Below, in pieces: positions 63,507 through 64,000 of a stretch of 64,000 bases of DNA; position 1 is the stretch's first letter; the number at the start of each line of letters is the position of its first letter. A program made the translations under genes and the position numbers. Source of the stretch: Mesostigma viride (taxonomy: Eukaryota; Streptophyta; Mesostigmatophyceae; Mesostigmatales; Mesostigmataceae). The stretch covers positions 1,122,001-1,186,000 of the forward strand of contig RPFO01000702.1 in NCBI GenBank assembly GCA_009746045.1, read 5' to 3'. The notes beneath the pieces were generated by a model. It saw nothing but the letters and a program-made list of their open reading frames with translations. It ran no database searches and was not told the origin of the DNA.

Positions 63507-64000
63507 CTAATCGAGACAATCTCTAGGCATTATTTCATAAACAGGATGTTCTAGGGCAGAAATTGAAAGATTTGATGAATCCATCCACCCATCAAACACC
63601 AACGATTTATTACCATCAGTTTTGTGATCGAAAACCTTAATTAACATAAGATTAGTCGGTTTTAAAGGATTAATATTTTTAGCGCATTTATGAACTTCCA
63701 CAGAAAGATGCCCAAAAGATTTTGCTTTATTTAATTCAAATTTAACTAACTCGGATTTAGCAGTAATCTTATTTAAGACAACAATACTAGCAGTTTTCTT
63801 ATAAGAAAAATCTGTAGATTCTTGGGGAAGGGTAATTTTAGATGATATGCTTTCCTTTTTTTTATCTTCTAATTTTATTAAATCCTTACGTTCTGTTTTT
63901 TGAGGTTCTCCACCAGGAGATTGATTAATTAACCCTTGTTCTATTTCATCAAGTACCGATATTTCTAACTCTTCATCTTCTGCTGCGCAAATCCCAGATG
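63507..64000 (-). CDS. DUF2155 family exported protein, N-terminus beyond window
   Basis: The frame is open from 63507 to the window edge at 64000, giving at least 164 residues; an internal ATG at 63701 is not the start. The first visible residues (SGICAAEDEELEIS) look like the end of a signal peptide, followed by an acidic linker. The C-terminal domain has IVVLNKITAKSELV, FGHLSVEVHKC and the diagnostic FDGWMDSSNLSISALEHPVY before the final DC. This is the DUF2155 pattern of alphaproteobacterial periplasmic proteins of unknown function. Confidence 0.85.
   Translation of the reverse strand, partial: SGICAAEDEELEISVLDEIEQGLINQSPGGEPQKTERKDLIKLEDKKKESISSKITLPQESTDFSYKKTASIVVLNKITAKSELVKFELNKAKSFGHLSVEVHKCAKNINPLKPTNLMLIKVFDHKTDGNKSLVFDGWMDSSNLSISALEHPVYEIMPRDCLD

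Overview
The window is AT-rich, densely coded DNA with the gene content of an obligate intracellular alphaproteobacterium of the family Rickettsiaceae. The indicators are a Tlc-type ATP/ADP carrier, a long rickettsial-type isocitrate dehydrogenase, pyruvate phosphate dikinase, the kdsD-lptC-lptA-lptB block, a PopZ-like DUF2497 protein, a complete bc1 operon (petABC), a ccmAB haem exporter, and sdhCDA without sdhB. Several large lineage-specific proteins look like host-interaction factors. I cannot name the genus with confidence; Rickettsia and its relatives (Tisiphia, Megaira-like) are the natural candidates.

Layout. 0-9 kb: ppdK faces mutS, followed on the minus strand by ilvE-dapA-smpB-sppA-HU-like. 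9-16.4 kb (plus): a two-component system, uppS-cdsA, ftsB, ribonuclease D, then kdsD-lptCAB for LPS precursor synthesis and export. 16.4-22.6 kb: recO, a gamma carbonic anhydrase, a secreted phosphodiester glycosidase, nfeD, yaaA, a 3-hydroxybutyrate-type dehydrogenase, a 51-residue zinc-binding protein and a large unknown. 22.8-29.4 kb: tolC, the PopZ-like protein, a secreted repeat/ankyrin protein with a 141-bp minisatellite, and an 869-residue protein joining a kinase-like N-terminus to a C-terminus that resembles rickettsial Sca4. 29.5-40.1 kb: lipA, recF, mfd and sdhE (minus) face dnaA, dnaN, ratA, HU and an RNA uridine methyltransferase (plus). 40.1-53.1 kb: aconitase, ccmAB, petABC, an AEC carrier, icd and tlc. 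53.3-59.9 kb is the most accessory part: Ser/Thr-rich duplicated ORFs, frameshifted remnants, an MFS carrier, ppa, a modular 637-residue protein, a nested palindrome and a decayed gene. 59.9-64 kb: sdhCDA, tRNA-Phe(GAA), a small unknown, and a DUF2155 protein cut by the window edge.

Function. acnA, icd, sdhCDA/sdhE, petABC and lipA supply TCA-cycle and respiratory functions, while tlc takes up host nucleotides. dapA, uppS, ftsB, cdsA, kdsD and lptCAB serve the envelope. tolC may export the secreted repeat and effector-like proteins.

Most notable observations: (1) sdhA carries an in-frame TAA, after which 31 plausible C-terminal codons continue in the same frame to a second stop and a hairpin; (2) the kinase-like/Sca4-like chimera; (3) the duplicated and frameshifted cluster at 53.3-55.2 kb; (4) a non-AUG start for ribonuclease D behind a perfect Shine-Dalgarno sequence; (5) the 141-bp in-frame minisatellite.
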